Shown here one piece after another: positions 62,861 to 64,000 of a DNA stretch of 64,000 bases. The notes under the pieces are model-generated. The model saw only the letters and a list, made by a program, of their open reading frames with translations. It searched no databases and was not told where the DNA came from. The first letter of the stretch is position 1; the number at the start of each line of letters is the position of its first letter. This DNA comes from an uncultured Saprospiraceae bacterium (GTDB lineage Bacteria > Bacteroidota > Bacteroidia > Chitinophagales > Saprospiraceae): NCBI GenBank assembly GCA_937959275.1, contig CALGLU010000009.1, forward strand, positions 1-64,000. Reading direction: 5' to 3'. The translations under genes and the position numbers were made by a program.

Positions 62861-64000
62861 ATGCGAATTCTAGCTAAAATTAGTACTGTCATCATCTTGT
62901 TGGGCATTATGCCACAAATGGGTTGGTCTACACATAATCGTGCAGGAGAGATCACCTATGAGCAAATTGATGAGCAAACAATCCGAGCAACAATTACAAC
63001 TTATACGAAAACGAGTAGTGCATCAGCAGATAGAGATAGTGTAGAGGTCGTTTGGGGTGACGGGTCGAGCCAATTCGTATTAAGAGCAAATGGAACAGGT
63101 GATCTACTGCCAAATGATATTAAGGTAAACTTCTACATAGCTGAACATACATACCCAGGCAGAGGCACCTATACAATCTCAATGACTGACCCGAATCGGG
63201 TAGCTTCGATCCTAAATGTCAACTTCCCAAACTCTGTTAATGTTCCCTTTTATATAGAGACAACATTCACCTTATTGAATCCCTTATTTCAGGGTAAAAA
63301 TAATTCTGTCGTTTTACTTCAAGCGCCGATTGATTTTGCCTGTATAGGTCAAGTGTTTGTCCATAACCCAAACGCCTTTGATGTGGATGGTGATAGTATT
63401 GCATATGAATACACAGTACCTCGATTGGCCAGAGACACAGATGTTCCAGATTATGTATTTCCTGATCGAATCAGTACAGGTGCCAATAATATGATTAGTC
63501 TAGATCCAATATCTGGCACATTCATTTGGAGATCTCCTCAGAGAGCTGGCGAATACAACATTGCCTTTAAGATTAATGAATTTAGGCAAGGGGTCTTAAT
63601 TAATAGCACGACCAGAGATATGCAAATCTTTGTACGGAGTTGTGATGATATTCCTCCTGTCATTGATGTTGTTGAAAGTCTATGTGTTGTCGCCGGTGAA
63701 AATATTAGTATTCCTATCATGGTTTCAGATATGGATGTTGATCAATTGGTCTCACTTGGTGCTTCTGGAGGGCCATTCACATTTGAAGATTCTCCTGCTA
63801 TGCTTGTGGGAGCAGATGAGTTCTTGCCTCATCCGTATACAGCAACACTAAACTGGCAGACGACATGCAATCATATCTCTAATGAGGAATATCAGATCGT
63901 GTTTAGGGCAGTTGACAATTCATTTGGAGACACCACAGGGTTGGCTGACTTAAAAACGCTGCGGATTAAGGTGATCGGGCCTCCCCCACTGGATGTGATG
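62861..64000 (+). CDS. Large secreted surface protein, partial (gliding-associated type)
   Basis: 380 codons open to the window end. Signal peptide MRILAKISTVIILLGIMPQMGWS, then THNRAGEITYEQIDEQTIRATI, a start common to very large Bacteroidota proteins that end in a gliding-motility-associated C-terminal (CHU_C) domain. Domains look like cadherin/PKD-type sandwiches (VHNPNAFDVDGDSIAYEYTV, FIWRSPQRAGEYNIAFKINE). Probably a T9SS cargo; the sorting domain would lie beyond the window. Confidence 0.82.
   Translation, partial: MRILAKISTVIILLGIMPQMGWSTHNRAGEITYEQIDEQTIRATITTYTKTSSASADRDSVEVVWGDGSSQFVLRANGTGDLLPNDIKVNFYIAEHTYPGRGTYTISMTDPNRVASILNVNFPNSVNVPFYIETTFTLLNPLFQGKNNSVVLLQAPIDFACIGQVFVHNPNAFDVDGDSIAYEYTVPRLARDTDVPDYVFPDRISTGANNMISLDPISGTFIWRSPQRAGEYNIAFKINEFRQGVLINSTTRDMQIFVRSCDDIPPVIDVVESLCVVAGENISIPIMVSDMDVDQLVSLGASGGPFTFEDSPAMLVGADEFLPHPYTATLNWQTTCNHISNEEYQIVFRAVDNSFGDTTGLADLKTLRIKVIGPPPLDVM

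Overview
The window is chromosomal DNA of an AT-rich member of the Bacteroidota, most likely of the Saprospiria/Lewinella-like group. The evidence is a set of type IX secretion (T9SS) and gliding genes (gldJ, a porP/sprF homologue, porU, porV), a gliding-type PKD surface protein at the right edge, several TAnnTTTG-type promoters typical of the phylum, many lipoprotein and outer-membrane barrel genes, and no sigma70-style -35/-10 pairs that I could see. The species call is inference; no 16S gene is present.

Layout. 0-4.3 kb: a GH113-like hydrolase, an M23 peptidase preceded by a long hexanucleotide microsatellite, a barrel protein, and an unusual 140-nt tRNA-like RNA with its own promoter and terminator. 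4.6-15.4 kb: a catabolic cluster of planctomycete type (PSCyt1/DUF1549/DUF1553 lipoprotein, DUF1501 protein, double SGNH esterase, GH109-like oxidoreductase, sugar isomerase, sulfatase) that looks built for a sulfated or acylated glycan and has no SusC/SusD pair in the window. 15.4-31 kb: mixed housekeeping and accessory genes (RelE/ParE-type toxin-antitoxin pair, GNAT, M43 protease, GT4, an EF-G paralogue lacking the catalytic histidine, anmK, cytochrome c, a decayed AbiE-like locus, AraC regulator plus VOC protein, MscS channel, flavoprotein, GH32 fructanase).

31.2-38.0 kb: six co-directional genes in two tight groups. The first is a permuted-looking ATP-grasp, a glutathione-synthetase-like ATP-grasp and an aspartoacylase-like deacylase. 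The second is arginine decarboxylase, agmatinase and a deoxyhypusine-synthase homologue with its catalytic lysine. I consider this the best candidate for an undescribed pathway: an amide-bonded small molecule, possibly a polyamine conjugate.

38.1-52.3 kb: an OmpA-family protein, a degenerate arginase-fold protein, a 1.88-kb mobile element bounded by perfect 28-bp inverted repeats (carrying a transposase stub without a DDE domain, a tRNA-Cys-like gene and two unknown genes), then murF-gldJ-porP facing porU-porV. 52.4-64 kb: rnpB, an NtrY-like histidine kinase, a CrtZ-type hydroxylase, two thioredoxin-fold proteins with a DUF6029 barrel, an unknown gene with era, der and rfbD in one run, and the start of a large surface protein.
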